Assembly (NCBI RefSeq): GCF_024495425.1
Contig: NZ_JANHJR010000004.1
Location: 62,001-126,000, forward strand
Origin: Haloarchaeobius litoreus
Lineage (GTDB): Archaea; Halobacteriota; Halobacteria; Halobacteriales; Natrialbaceae
DNA length: 64,000 nt
Reading direction: 5' to 3'
Below, piece by piece: positions 17,699-25,786 of this stretch (the stretch's first letter is position 1; every line of letters begins with the position of its first letter). The notes under the pieces are model-generated. The model did no database searches. It worked only from the letters and a program-made list of their open reading frames with translations, and had not been told where the DNA came from. A program made the position numbers and the translations under genes.

Positions 17699-18355
17699 CT
17701 ACGAGCGAATGTCTGTGTATATCCGCACAGCGTCGACCGTCAGTTCCACGGAGTACCCCCAGAGACGAGTTCTAATCGTAAGCGGACGAGCAGAGTGCCA
17801 ATCAAATCCATCGAGTAGGTCGGTATCGACCCAATCCTGGAGGGTGCGGTCCATCTCGTAGATGTCAATATCGAGGGCGAGAAAAGCATTCAGTATCGCC
17901 TCACTCATCGGTTCATCAGCATCACGGGAGTACGTGACCAACAGATTGGTGTGCGTCTGTCCGTGACGCGTCTGCGATGTGACCGCATCCTGCTGTTTCA
18001 AGGCGGTTATGTCGTAGCCCTCAGCAATGAGATGTGTCACGTCACCGTGCTTGTCAGTCATTGGCTGGAGCGAAAAGTCAACGAGTGCAGTTCTCTCTGC
18101 ACCCTGTACAGTCAGTTCGTGTCTGACGATCTCGCCCTTAGCGGCCTTACGGACATCGGCACGGACCTGCTGCTGGGTCCTTTCAGAGAAGCGAACACCG
18201 GGGACCTTCCATAGTTCTGTTCCGATGACCTGTTCCCTACTACTCCCAGTGAATGCTAGTATTGTGTCATTTGCTGCACGAACCGTCCCATCAGGGGCCA
18301 GAATCCCACGATACAGTGTAGTGCGGTTGAAAACTGTCTTGTAGTTCGGTTCCAT
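17699..18355 (-). CDS. PAS domain protein with HalOD1-type output domain
   Basis: Residues 15-115 form a PAS domain (ILAPDGTVRAANDTILAFTG, then VIGTELWKVPGV). It ends with the usual PAC pattern HLIAEGYDIT. Residues 130-218 match the haloarchaeal HalOD1 output domain (SEAILNAFLALDIDIYEMDR, then the tail YSVELTVDAVRIYTD). It is likely a cytoplasmic sensor whose output is unknown. There is no kinase domain. It is divergent from the winged-helix gene at 18478, and both are cargo of element B. Confidence 0.75.
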   Translation of the reverse strand: MEPNYKTVFNRTTLYRGILAPDGTVRAANDTILAFTGSSREQVIGTELWKVPGVRFSERTQQQVRADVRKAAKGEIVRHELTVQGAERTALVDFSLQPMTDKHGDVTHLIAEGYDITALKQQDAVTSQTRHGQTHTNLLVTYSRDADEPMSEAILNAFLALDIDIYEMDRTLQDWVDTDLLDGFDWHSARPLTIRTRLWGYSVELTVDAVRIYTDIRS

Positions 18356-18477
18356 TGTCCCAACCTATAGATAGTTGTGAGTAGATGGATTGTAAACCCC
18401 AAGCATATTATTGTCATCTGGGAGGCACTTAGTCGCAATCCAATACTTGAAGATGGCTTCCGAAAAAGAACCCATCA

Positions 18478-18807
18478 ATGCCTGCAGATAATTGTCATCC
18501 CGGAAAAAGGGAGCGGGCTGACGAACTACTTACAACGTTATCCGACTCGATCCGACGTGAGATCATTCACTATTTCGAGAATTACACCGAGGAATCGAAT
18601 TCGTCCCTCGACGAACTGGCTACTCACATAGCAGAACGTATGCCAGCCGAAAGCCAGGAAAACCTCATGCTGAAACTCCCGCAAACGCACTTATCGAAGC
18701 TCCAATCGCGTGGATGGGTCAGCTATGATAAGCAAACCGGGCAGATCAGGTATCATGGCAATGAAGAGGCGAAGCAATTGTTGGCCGATGTTCGTGAAAT
18801 GTTCTAA
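18478..18807 (+). CDS. DUF7344-like winged-helix regulator
   Basis: The 109-residue protein has the haloarchaeal small-HTH pattern: LLTTLSDSIRREIIHYFENY, then a helix pair and LPQTHLSKLQSRGWVSYDKQTG for the recognition helix and wing. It probably binds DNA as a dimer. It is divergently placed from the PAS/HalOD1 gene with a 120-bp shared promoter region, which suggests that the pair forms a sensor-regulator unit carried by element B. Confidence 0.7.
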   Translation: MPADNCHPGKRERADELLTTLSDSIRREIIHYFENYTEESNSSLDELATHIAERMPAESQENLMLKLPQTHLSKLQSRGWVSYDKQTGQIRYHGNEEAKQLLADVREMF

Positions 18808-19293
18808 GATTCGAACCACTTCCCTTGTGTTCCTAAATTTTGGAGTGAGTTCTTCACTGTAGTTTGTGAGATTCAGTCCGTCTCCAGTGAGACCGGAGGT
18901 TTCAACGGATATACTGCACAGACTCTCTGTATCTTGCACTCGGGTTTCGGCATCAGGTCAGTAGGTTAGCGCCCTATGTCGGTATGTGAGCCGTCTTCAT
19001 CTAACGATTACACCTATCCGTCCTGTCGCGACTGGGGATTTCAACAGACCTGGATTAATTGTACTCACCCCGAGCTAACCGCATCACCCAGTCCCACTCG
19101 CTGGCTCAGAAATACAGGACCGGCGATAGAATCCATCCAACTCCTGCTCCGGGGAATAAATAACGAACTGAGCGGCGGAACCACAGTCCTGGCATCGTCG
19201 AGAAGCGTTCTTACTACCTAACTCGATGAAGGACCCTACTCTCTGTTGGAGTGCCCAGAGAGCACCGAAGGGGGCCTCCCCAGAGTTCCGCTT
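18808..19293. other. gene-free stretch containing the right end of element B
   Basis: Nearly 490 bp without a convincing gene. It includes the right terminal repeat of element B (to 19051), its target-like duplication (19052-19059) and a weak extra TTTCAACGG end-like word near 18892. From 19060 to 19293 nothing structured was seen. Confidence 0.5.
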
Positions 19294-20274
19294 CTACTGG
19301 ACCCACGGATCGAAATCTACCTTGGCAGTACGTGTGAATTCCCCGCCTTCGAACACGTCGCCGAGTTCCCTGGGAGGTTCAAACAAATCTTCCCATGGCT
19401 GCCGGTTCCAGAGAGACTGGGCAACAGTATCAACGAACTCCGGCGGCATCGTGGGGGGAGGCAACTCCCTGCCAAATACAGCCTGACTCAGTAATCCCTG
19501 CAGTTCGTATAGGCCGGTATTGGATGGGCGAAATATCGAGTCCCATGGCTGACTTCGCCAGATTTCAAGCGCAGTTCGATCGACCCACTCCGTTGGGAGC
19601 AGGACCCTGCCTGCATCATCGACAAGTTCGTTGTCCCAATCCGACATTCGTCGCTCCTGGAGCTGGTCGAAGGGGGTGTTTCGTGATTGCCATCTCGCTT
19701 CGTCAGGGACGAAATCAGGCCAGACTGTGTCTCTCGCACGGTGTCGAAAATCGACCTCGGCCAGCTGGCATCTGTCCGTACTGAAATCCCTCTCGTCCAC
19801 CCACGCAACGGCAAATCCCTGTTCGGTGTAATCCGCCGTCGTTTTCGCAATATCCTTTCCCTCGTTCTTGTGCTGGACCTCCACGGCGAGCCCCCGTCCC
19901 AGTTGTTCGTCGGGTTCCGAGAACACAATCGCAGCGTCTGCATATCGTTGCTCCTTTTCAGAGACAGGCGCAGCAAGTGCGTATTCCATTTCACACGTCT
20001 CAATTCGATCACCGAATTCCTGCTCCAAACGGTCCGCAGCAAGCGACTTCCACTTCATGTGGATCTTCGATTCGCTAACGGACTCGCAGTCTATGTTCCG
20101 CCCTCCCTCAGCACCGCCGATATTCTCTACGTGAAAGAAATGGTGAGCGCGACCATCACTTGACTTTCCTCGTACTCGCATCCGATCTTCGCAGGATGGA
20201 CACTCAACATCAACCCCTTTCGGCACCTGTCGAGGGGCTTTGTGGTCGCCATCGTGGATCGCAATCCAGGGCAT
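19294..20274 (-). CDS. CoiA-like nuclease family protein
   Basis: The ATG at 20274 (MPWIAIHDGDHKAPRQVPKG) is preferred; an upstream Met at 20343 adds an unlikely tail. Residues 25-60 hold CPSC and HHFFHVENIGG, followed by a Cys/Glu-Ser segment (DCESVSESKIHMKWKS), the typical N-terminal region of CoiA-like proteins. The PD-(D/E)XK core is YADAAIVF and LAVEVQHKNEGK (residues 130-165). CoiA helps natural transformation in bacteria; in archaea the role is unknown. It may act in DNA uptake or defence. Confidence 0.7.
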   Translation of the reverse strand: MPWIAIHDGDHKAPRQVPKGVDVECPSCEDRMRVRGKSSDGRAHHFFHVENIGGAEGGRNIDCESVSESKIHMKWKSLAADRLEQEFGDRIETCEMEYALAAPVSEKEQRYADAAIVFSEPDEQLGRGLAVEVQHKNEGKDIAKTTADYTEQGFAVAWVDERDFSTDRCQLAEVDFRHRARDTVWPDFVPDEARWQSRNTPFDQLQERRMSDWDNELVDDAGRVLLPTEWVDRTALEIWRSQPWDSIFRPSNTGLYELQGLLSQAVFGRELPPPTMPPEFVDTVAQSLWNRQPWEDLFEPPRELGDVFEGGEFTRTAKVDFDPWVQ

Positions 20275-20389
20275 AGGAGGATAGGCATGATGGAAGTCCA
20301 AGAGACATAATTCTAGGGCGACAGAACAGTACGAATTGGCCATGCTTTGCTCTTCTCTTCTGAATATGAATTGACGGCCACCGTAGCGA

Positions 20390-20443
20390 ATTTATTGACC
20401 CCTGTCGGGTGAGGGGTTCGTCGAGCAGGCGAGCGCCTCGGAG
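20390..20443. repeat. 54-bp direct repeat, left copy (tfb leader-like)
   Basis: All 54 bases are identical to 21607-21660. They include a TTTATT box and the GGGTG dyad (20398-20417). No tfb gene follows here; the MntA/HepT operon lies between the two copies. The remainder of the gap 20275-20578 shows nothing else. Confidence 0.85.
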
Positions 20444-20578
20444 TTCAAGAAGATGTTCAATACTGACAATGAGAAGACGGCAAGCATGCGAGACACAGGG
20501 GTCAGCACGATACGAGGAGCATGTGTCTTCCCACAACTCCCTTCGTTTTTATATTCCCAGCCCACCACTATTCTGGTG

Positions 20579-21064
20579 ATGAAAAACGAGCTACCGGGTG
20601 ATGCCGAAATTAACCTCGAAGCGCTGGAGTCGTCACTCCGAGAGCATCCGGTCCGCTTCGCGATTCTGTTCGGGTCCCACGCGACCGGAGAGGCCCACCC
20701 CTCGAGCGATATCGATATCGCAGTCGAGCTTTCTGGAGTCCAACCCTCCGACCCAGCATTCAATGATGCCTTCCTGGGATTGAGTGCCGACTTGAGTGAG
20801 ACACTGCAGACCGACGAGGTAGACCTCGTCGAGGTACACACTGTCTCGCCAGAACTCGCGGATTCGATCTTATCTAACGGAGTTATATTAGTCGGTGACG
20901 AACGCATCGCATCGAGCCGGTTGCGCGAGCTGGCGAAGAAGAGAAGTAAGTCTAAGTCTCCACGGGAACGCCTCGATACTGCAATTTCGAATATCAATGC
21001 ACACCTCGACGACGACACCGACTCACAAGTCCCCGCTTCAGGTAAGCTGGACAGCGACCAATGA
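20579..21064 (+). CDS. MntA-type nucleotidyltransferase antitoxin
   Basis: The ATG at 20579 is chosen; an upstream in-frame ATG at 20453 lies in the leader repeat flank. The catalytic motif GSHATGEAHPSSDID (residues 32-46) gives the GSx10DxD pattern of minimal nucleotidyltransferases. Known MntA proteins silence HEPN toxins by adding AMP residues to them. It overlaps the HepT-like gene by 4 bp (ATGA). A Lys/Arg-rich C-terminal tail follows the core. Confidence 0.85.
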   Translation: MKNELPGDAEINLEALESSLREHPVRFAILFGSHATGEAHPSSDIDIAVELSGVQPSDPAFNDAFLGLSADLSETLQTDEVDLVEVHTVSPELADSILSNGVILVGDERIASSRLRELAKKRSKSKSPRERLDTAISNINAHLDDDTDSQVPASGKLDSDQ

Positions 21065-21531
21065 GGGATGAAGGTTTTCCGCAGGACAAATTAAATCGAA
21101 TCCTTACTGCGATTGAGACGCTCGAAACGAGTCTTGGTGTCCTCGCCGAAAAACAATCTGTAAGCCGTGACACCTACGACCAAGACTCTGACACGAGAGA
21201 CATTGTTGAACGACGGTTCGTCAAGATGACTGAAGCCTGTATCGACATCGGAGAAGAGCTGGTTAAACATCACCAAGGAGAACCCCCCAAGAGTAATCCC
21301 GCAACGATGCGAGAGTTGGAAGACATCGGTATTCTCCCATCGACGGTTGCTGAAGAGATGGCACAGGCAGCCCGCTTCAGAAATGTGCTCTCTCATACCT
21401 ATGGCGACATCATCGATAACCATGTGGTCTATAACGCGCTCCAGGACCTCGAACGGTACCGACTATTCGCCGAGTACGTCGGTACTCATCTCGATTCAAT
21501 TGGCGCTCTCGACGAAGCAGACGCGGAGTAA
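21061..21531 (+). CDS. HEPN-family HepT-type ribonuclease toxin
   Basis: The 156-residue helical protein carries the active-site motif RNVLSHTY at residues 107-114, the exact RX4HXY pattern of HepT. HepT cuts RNA and is inactivated by AMP transfer from MntA to its motif tyrosine. The start overlaps the mntA stop. The pair occupies the space between two 54-bp direct repeats, so it looks like a unit that inserted into a tfb leader. Confidence 0.85.
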   Translation: MRDEGFPQDKLNRILTAIETLETSLGVLAEKQSVSRDTYDQDSDTRDIVERRFVKMTEACIDIGEELVKHHQGEPPKSNPATMRELEDIGILPSTVAEEMAQAARFRNVLSHTYGDIIDNHVVYNALQDLERYRLFAEYVGTHLDSIGALDEADAE

Positions 21532-21606
21532 ACCGATTTTCGACACACACGGGTGTGAATAGTACACTCTATCCTGTGACCGACTTTCATCGCTTCGTCA
21601 TTGGCC

Positions 21607-21660
21607 ATTTATTGACCCCTGTCGGGTGAGGGGTTCGTCGAGCAGGCGAGCGCCTCGGAG
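21607..21660. repeat. 54-bp direct repeat, right copy, functional tfb leader
   Basis: Identical to 20390-20443. Here it directly precedes the TFB gene: TTTATT at 21608-21613, dyad ACCCCT/AGGGGT at 21615-21634, then a CCTCGGAG word and the ATG at 21670. The CCTCGGAG word also occurs before the ArdC-like gene ATG. Confidence 0.85.
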
Positions 21661-21669
21661 CGTATTCAG

Positions 21670-22590
21670 ATGCCTGTTAGTGACATCTATCCGACGACGT
21701 TCGACGAGGACGTACCGACCGAGACGACCACCAACCACTGCCCGGAGTGCGATGGACGCGTCACGCCGAGCGGAGACGAGTCGGTCTGTGAGGACTGCGG
21801 CCTGGTCGTCGACGAACGGCGACTCGACCGTGGGCCCGAGTGGGGCGGCTACGACGAGGACGAGCGAAGGCGCACTGGCGGAGTTCGCACGGTCGCCAGA
21901 CACGACCGGGGCCTCTCGACCACGATCGGGCATGGAACCGACTCTCGAGGCAACCAGCTCTCCAGACGGAAACGCCGACAGCTCGCGCGGATGCGGCGCG
22001 AACACTCCCGTGGGCAGTACGAGTCCAAAGCCGACCGGAACCTCATGCACGGCTTCACCGAAATCCGGCGCATCGTTGGCGCGCTCAGCCTCGGGAACTC
22101 GCTCCGTGATCAGGCCTGTTCCCTGTTCCGGACGGCTCAGTCCGAGTCCCTGCTTCGAGGCAGATCCATCGAAGGCATCGCAGCGGCCTGTGTCTACGCG
22201 GCCATCCGGTGTAACGGCCTTCCCCGAACCGTCGACGAGGTCGCGACGCTGGCGAAGGTGTGTCAGCCCCGGGTGAAGGCCTGCTACAAGTCGCTCAATT
22301 CGGAGCTCGGATTGCCCGCGAAGCCGATTACACCTCGCGAGTTCGTTCCGCAGATCGCCTCAGAGCTCGGTGTCCCTGACCGGCTTCGTAACGAGGCACG
22401 GGCGTTCGCCAGTCAGGCACAGGAAGCAGGAGTGACGGTCGGTGTCCAGCCCTCCGGCTTTGCAGCTGCCTGCCTCTACAAAGCCGGCGAAGGTACGATG
22501 CTGGGACAGGCAGACGTGGCTGCTGTTGCGGGCTGTTCGACGGCCACGGTACGCAACCACTGGCAGACGCTCAACGAGGTCGTCGACTGA
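21670..22590 (+). CDS. tfb: transcription initiation factor TFIIB paralogue 1
   Basis: TFB bridges TBP-bound promoter DNA and RNA polymerase. The N-terminal zinc ribbon has C24, C27, C40 and C43 (CPEC...CEDC). The B-finger region contains RDRGLSTTIG-type residues (RHDRGLSTTIGHGTDSRG). Two cyclin folds follow (residues 110-205 and 210-300), ending in a recognition helix ATVRNHWQTLNEVV. Haloarchaea use several TFBs to direct promoter choice. It is preceded by the GGGTG dyad leader. Confidence 0.92.
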   Translation: MPVSDIYPTTFDEDVPTETTTNHCPECDGRVTPSGDESVCEDCGLVVDERRLDRGPEWGGYDEDERRRTGGVRTVARHDRGLSTTIGHGTDSRGNQLSRRKRRQLARMRREHSRGQYESKADRNLMHGFTEIRRIVGALSLGNSLRDQACSLFRTAQSESLLRGRSIEGIAAACVYAAIRCNGLPRTVDEVATLAKVCQPRVKACYKSLNSELGLPAKPITPREFVPQIASELGVPDRLRNEARAFASQAQEAGVTVGVQPSGFAAACLYKAGEGTMLGQADVAAVAGCSTATVRNHWQTLNEVVD

Positions 22591-22593
22591 ACA

Positions 22594-22622
22594 TTTTTCC
22601 TCACCTGAACGGGTGAGGTGAG
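22594..22622 (+). promoter_or_regulatory. TATA-like box plus GGGTG dyad upstream of the SWIM gene
   Basis: TTTTTC (22594-22599) precedes CTCACCT (22600-22606), GAACGGGTG, and AGGTGAG (22616-22622), the longest stem of the family at 7 bp. It begins 10 bp after the tfb stop, so the SWIM gene probably has its own promoter of the same type as its neighbour. Confidence 0.6.
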
Positions 22623-22648
22623 ACAGAATTCCCACCGAGAACCATCCC

Positions 22649-23077
22649 CTGTCACAACTGTCGTTCACGAACCGAGTCCGTAAGCGTGCCGAGTACGAGG
22701 CCTTCGAGTTCCAGCTCGCCGGCGACGCCGTCCTCGTGACCAACTGCAGCCACGATGACCCGAGCGAGCATCGATATCTGGTTCGTGTCGTCGACAGAGT
22801 TCCGATCCACTGTACGTGTCCCGCCGACGAGCACTACGACGACGCGTGCAAGCACCGCGTGGCGGTCGCAATCCGTGGTCCTGTTCTCAACGCGGCTGTG
22901 GATGCGACGGTCGCGACAGACGGCGGGAGCGTGGTCAGCAAGTCAGATGAGACTGGAACGAAGTGTGACCAAGAGTGTGAGTGTGACAAACTCCCCGATG
23001 GAGTCCCGTGTTGGCCCTGCTACTGTGACGGAGAAGCGACGTTCGAGCCAGTCGACCGGTCGTCGCACACTCCCTGA
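22649..23077 (+). CDS. SWIM zinc-finger protein with apparent non-ATG start
   Basis: Codons upstream of the GTG at 22736 read SFTNRVRKRAEYEAFEFQLA, clearly coding, yet no ATG, GTG or TTG exists in frame back to the stop at 22619. Aligning the leader with the tfb leader places a CTG (22649) exactly where the tfb ATG falls. The SWIM finger is CTCPADEHYDDACKH (CxC...CxH). A second Cys-rich patch (CDQECECDKL...CWPCYC) follows. SWIM fingers bind DNA or protein. Expression may be weak, or the gene may be decaying. Confidence 0.65.
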   Translation: MSQLSFTNRVRKRAEYEAFEFQLAGDAVLVTNCSHDDPSEHRYLVRVVDRVPIHCTCPADEHYDDACKHRVAVAIRGPVLNAAVDATVATDGGSVVSKSDETGTKCDQECECDKLPDGVPCWPCYCDGEATFEPVDRSSHTP

Positions 23078-23186
23078 CGGATCGCTCGGCGTAGAGCCAG
23101 TTTGTGGCGCTGGCAACAGGGTGCCAGCGTGCAAGATTGGGCACCGCGATGCCGACCCCCGTCGACGCGCTGGTGAGTGTGATTCC

Positions 23187-23678
23187 ATGCACCAGATAAT
23201 CTACGCGCTCGTCGACGCAGAGTCCGAAGAAGACGCTCTCGAACAGGCGAACCTCACGTTCGACCGACTCGTCGGTGCTCGACTCGACGAACGGCCCGTG
23301 TTCGATTACTACGTCACGTTCGACGACGAGGACGCAGCGGTCGCCGGCAAAGCCCGCTGGGGTGAACGCCCGGTCGCGGCCCGTGTCGACTCGCACGATG
23401 GGGCACGAATGCTCAAGCGCGGCTGGGATGCGACCGTTTCGGAGTTCGAACGCAACCTCGAGAAGGTCGAGGAAGCGCTTGAGGAGATGACCGTCGAGGA
23501 AATGATGCACGACACCAATCTCGTCCGACACGCCTGCCACCACATCGGTGCGTTCCGTGGGCCCTCGCTGTTCCTCTACGACGGCCACGCAAACGGGATC
23601 AGGAACCGGTCGCACCTCGACCGTGTTCTGGACTCGTCCGAATCGCTGTGGATCGTCCCCGCTGACGTCCACTACTGA
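23187..23678 (+). CDS. conserved-looking haloarchaeal protein of unknown function
   Basis: The ATG at 23187 gives 163 residues: MHQIIYALVDAESEEDALEQ starts a ferredoxin-like beta-alpha unit. There is a long helix around NLEKVEEALEEMTVEEMM and a C-terminal patch HACHHIGAFRGPSLFLYDG. No family name can be assigned with confidence. It lies downstream of the SWIM gene in the same direction and may share its transcript. Confidence 0.6.
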   Translation: MHQIIYALVDAESEEDALEQANLTFDRLVGARLDERPVFDYYVTFDDEDAAVAGKARWGERPVAARVDSHDGARMLKRGWDATVSEFERNLEKVEEALEEMTVEEMMHDTNLVRHACHHIGAFRGPSLFLYDGHANGIRNRSHLDRVLDSSESLWIVPADVHY

Positions 23679-23747
23679 CGCGAAAATCCTCGTCTCATTT
23701 GATTATCTCCGAGTACTCTATTCGCTTTGACCCCCGCCCACCCGCCA

Positions 23748-23800
23748 CCTCCCCACCCTCCGCTCCGTGCTCGCTTCGCTGCGCGCGCAGCCACGACCTC
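23748..23800. repeat. dispersed 53-bp repeat, copy 2
   Basis: Differs from 7954-8006 at two positions. It follows the preceding stop codon by 70 bp and includes GCTGCGCGCGCAGC. The rest of the gap to 23961 shows no gene. Confidence 0.7.
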
Positions 23801-23961
23801 ACGTACTGGTCCAAGACACTCTCACCTGTTTGAAGCGGATCAAGTGCTCTCGTGAGGCTGAGCGAGGTCTTCCTGATGAAATGCGTGACCGAATCTACGG
23901 TGCGTGGAAGACGGACCAGGAAGACATCTATCGTCGGTTGATACGTTCCAGTGACCACTCC

Positions 23962-25461
23962 CTATGGAGAACCAGAAGAGGACTCCTCCCCGTGAGTCGC
24001 GGTTGAGTATTTCTCAGCCCTTTCCACAATCGTCTCGGCCAGTTCTTCCCACCGCTCATCTTCCACTTCGCTCTCTATTTCGGCAAGGGCTTCCGCCAAA
24101 CTTTCCGGATCAATATCTGCCCAGTCGAACAGCTCAGACACACCAAATCGATCTTGGAGTTGGTCGTAGTTCTCTATTATTAGTTCCTTCTCGTGTTCGT
24201 TGATGTCAGGTGTGATGACATTGAACGGGAGGACAGCCAGGAGTTCCGAAATGCCCACGTCACTAACAACGCGGTCCGAGACTACCTCAGATAGATCCTC
24301 ACTTGCACCTGTCTTCAGGAACATCAGCGCCTCGTGAGTCCCCGAAAGATGCTCGTCGACGTTTTCGTGTTCGGGGTAGATAGACAGTCTCGAAAGTTCA
24401 AGCGGCATCGCGGCAACAAACGCATCTGAGTGTTCTTCGAGGGTTTCCTCAAACACCATCGGCTTCAGTGCTTCCTCTAAGAAGCGGTCGGCGCTTCCGT
24501 AGTCGTGCTCTGGATAAATCATATAGACTCGCATGTACTCCGCGGCATCTGGGAATCCATTTTCCGGATATTTAGTGCCAATACGCAAGTGCGGAAACCG
24601 GTCTATAGCCTCCTCGAACGCATCATCGTAGTGCATTCTTCGGGAGAAGACCAGATACTTCGTAGCACTATCTCCCATTTGTTCCATCTCGTCTTTGATT
24701 CGCTCGGCGGTTTCACGATTGATGGTCTCAGTATCGATCTTTCCACGGGCAATTAGTCGACCCAGCGTTTTCCTGAGTTCAGTTGAACGCTCGCGGTCAT
24801 TGAATAGGACAATTGCGAGCTGGTCAGTAGTCCCATAGTCCGTAGCGAACTCTAAGGCCAAGTCTCGGGGATTCTCTGGCTCACGATCAAATAATGCTGT
24901 AACTCCCGCTTGTTCAATTTTCCCATACTCTATCTCATCGTACGCACCCAGTAGCTCGATGGTTCGCTTATCGAGGGAACCGAGATTAATATTCGACAAC
25001 AGCGATGCAATCTGTGTCTTCAATCTGGCTTGCTCGATAGGCTGACTACTGGAGTCAACTTCGCGTGACAGGAGGAGGATGAGGAGAATTTCTTGCTGAT
25101 AGTCGGGTAGTTCCTCGAAATGCTCGCGGATGTAATTCTCATAGACCGTCTCCAACGTGGGTTCTTCATCATCGTCGGCGAGGGTTTCAATTATTTCGTC
25201 TTGCTTGGTTATTTCGAGACCTATCTCGGTGACCCGATCATTTACACGACTCACGAGTTCGGAGATGCGCTTTCGGTGGACTTGTCGGTCACGTCGCCGA
25301 TTGTAAATGTCTTCTACTCGATGGGCTGTGGGAACGCTTACAGCCGCGATGAGGGCAACCAAGGCTGTTGCTTCGAGCGGGAGAGTCAGTAACCTCGTGA
25401 CGAATACCAGGACCCCTATGAGTGCATAGAGCCCAAATAAAACGACATCCCGCTGATTCAT
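23962..25461 (-). CDS. large protein of unknown function with N-terminal membrane anchor
   Basis: The 499-residue protein begins with two hydrophobic segments (VVLFGLYALIGVLVFVTRLL and EATALVALIAAVSVPTA), so the bulk probably lies in the cytoplasm on a membrane hairpin. The body is highly acidic and helical, with no catalytic motif I recognise. It shows more A+T in synonymous positions than the tfb genes. It stands alone between the 53-bp repeat and the second tfb promoter. The function is unknown; a defence role is possible only from context. Confidence 0.65.
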   Translation of the reverse strand: MNQRDVVLFGLYALIGVLVFVTRLLTLPLEATALVALIAAVSVPTAHRVEDIYNRRRDRQVHRKRISELVSRVNDRVTEIGLEITKQDEIIETLADDDEEPTLETVYENYIREHFEELPDYQQEILLILLLSREVDSSSQPIEQARLKTQIASLLSNINLGSLDKRTIELLGAYDEIEYGKIEQAGVTALFDREPENPRDLALEFATDYGTTDQLAIVLFNDRERSTELRKTLGRLIARGKIDTETINRETAERIKDEMEQMGDSATKYLVFSRRMHYDDAFEEAIDRFPHLRIGTKYPENGFPDAAEYMRVYMIYPEHDYGSADRFLEEALKPMVFEETLEEHSDAFVAAMPLELSRLSIYPEHENVDEHLSGTHEALMFLKTGASEDLSEVVSDRVVSDVGISELLAVLPFNVITPDINEHEKELIIENYDQLQDRFGVSELFDWADIDPESLAEALAEIESEVEDERWEELAETIVERAEKYSTATHGEESSSGSP

Positions 25462-25721
25462 ATCTTATATGGATTCGATATGTCCAGCATTATATTAGTT
25501 GACTTTACACCGGTGGGCTGTGTGGGTTCAGTCCCAGGTTTCGCTGGTTTCGATAGTGGTACTCGGTTTTTCGAACGCACCCGGAACTATTGACAAGAAT
25601 CGTCTGGACGCCATCAATTTCAGCGGCCTCAGCTGGCTCTATAGGTTGGATACACTATAGTAACTCAAGCGCTTTATTCTGTGCCACAACCCCGCAGAAC
25701 CGAATTCCGTACTTGATAGCG

Positions 25722-25747
25722 TTTATTCCCCCTCAATGGGTGAGGGG
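25722..25747 (+). promoter_or_regulatory. TATA-like box plus GGGTG dyad upstream of tfb paralogue 2
   Basis: TTTATT (25722-25727) precedes CCCCT (25729-25733), CAATGGGTG, and AGGGG (25743-25747). Spacing and the GGGTG centre match the other family members. The preceding 260 bp (25462-25721) hold no gene. Confidence 0.6.
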
Positions 25748-25786
25748 CTCGCTGTACTGGCGAGTTCCCTGAACACGGTGAGAACG

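Larger units (their letters stand above)
17576..19051. mobile_element. 1.48 kb terminal-repeat element B with two passenger genes
   Basis: The left end is GGTTCTGTTGAAATCC, and the reverse complement of the right end is AGGTCTGTTGAAATCC. Flanking 8-mers GGAGTAAT (17568-17575) and GGATTAAT (19052-19059) agree at 7 of 8 positions. Both subterminal regions match those of element A in inverted orientation, yet the interior differs: a PAS/HalOD1 gene and a winged-helix gene. No transposase is inside. The left-end sequence includes ATCTGCGGTGAAAC, shared with element A. Confidence 0.65.

Noticed and set aside
18892-18902. Third terminal-repeat-like word (TTTCAACGG) inside element B
   Set aside because: The match is short and no partner end or target duplication was found.
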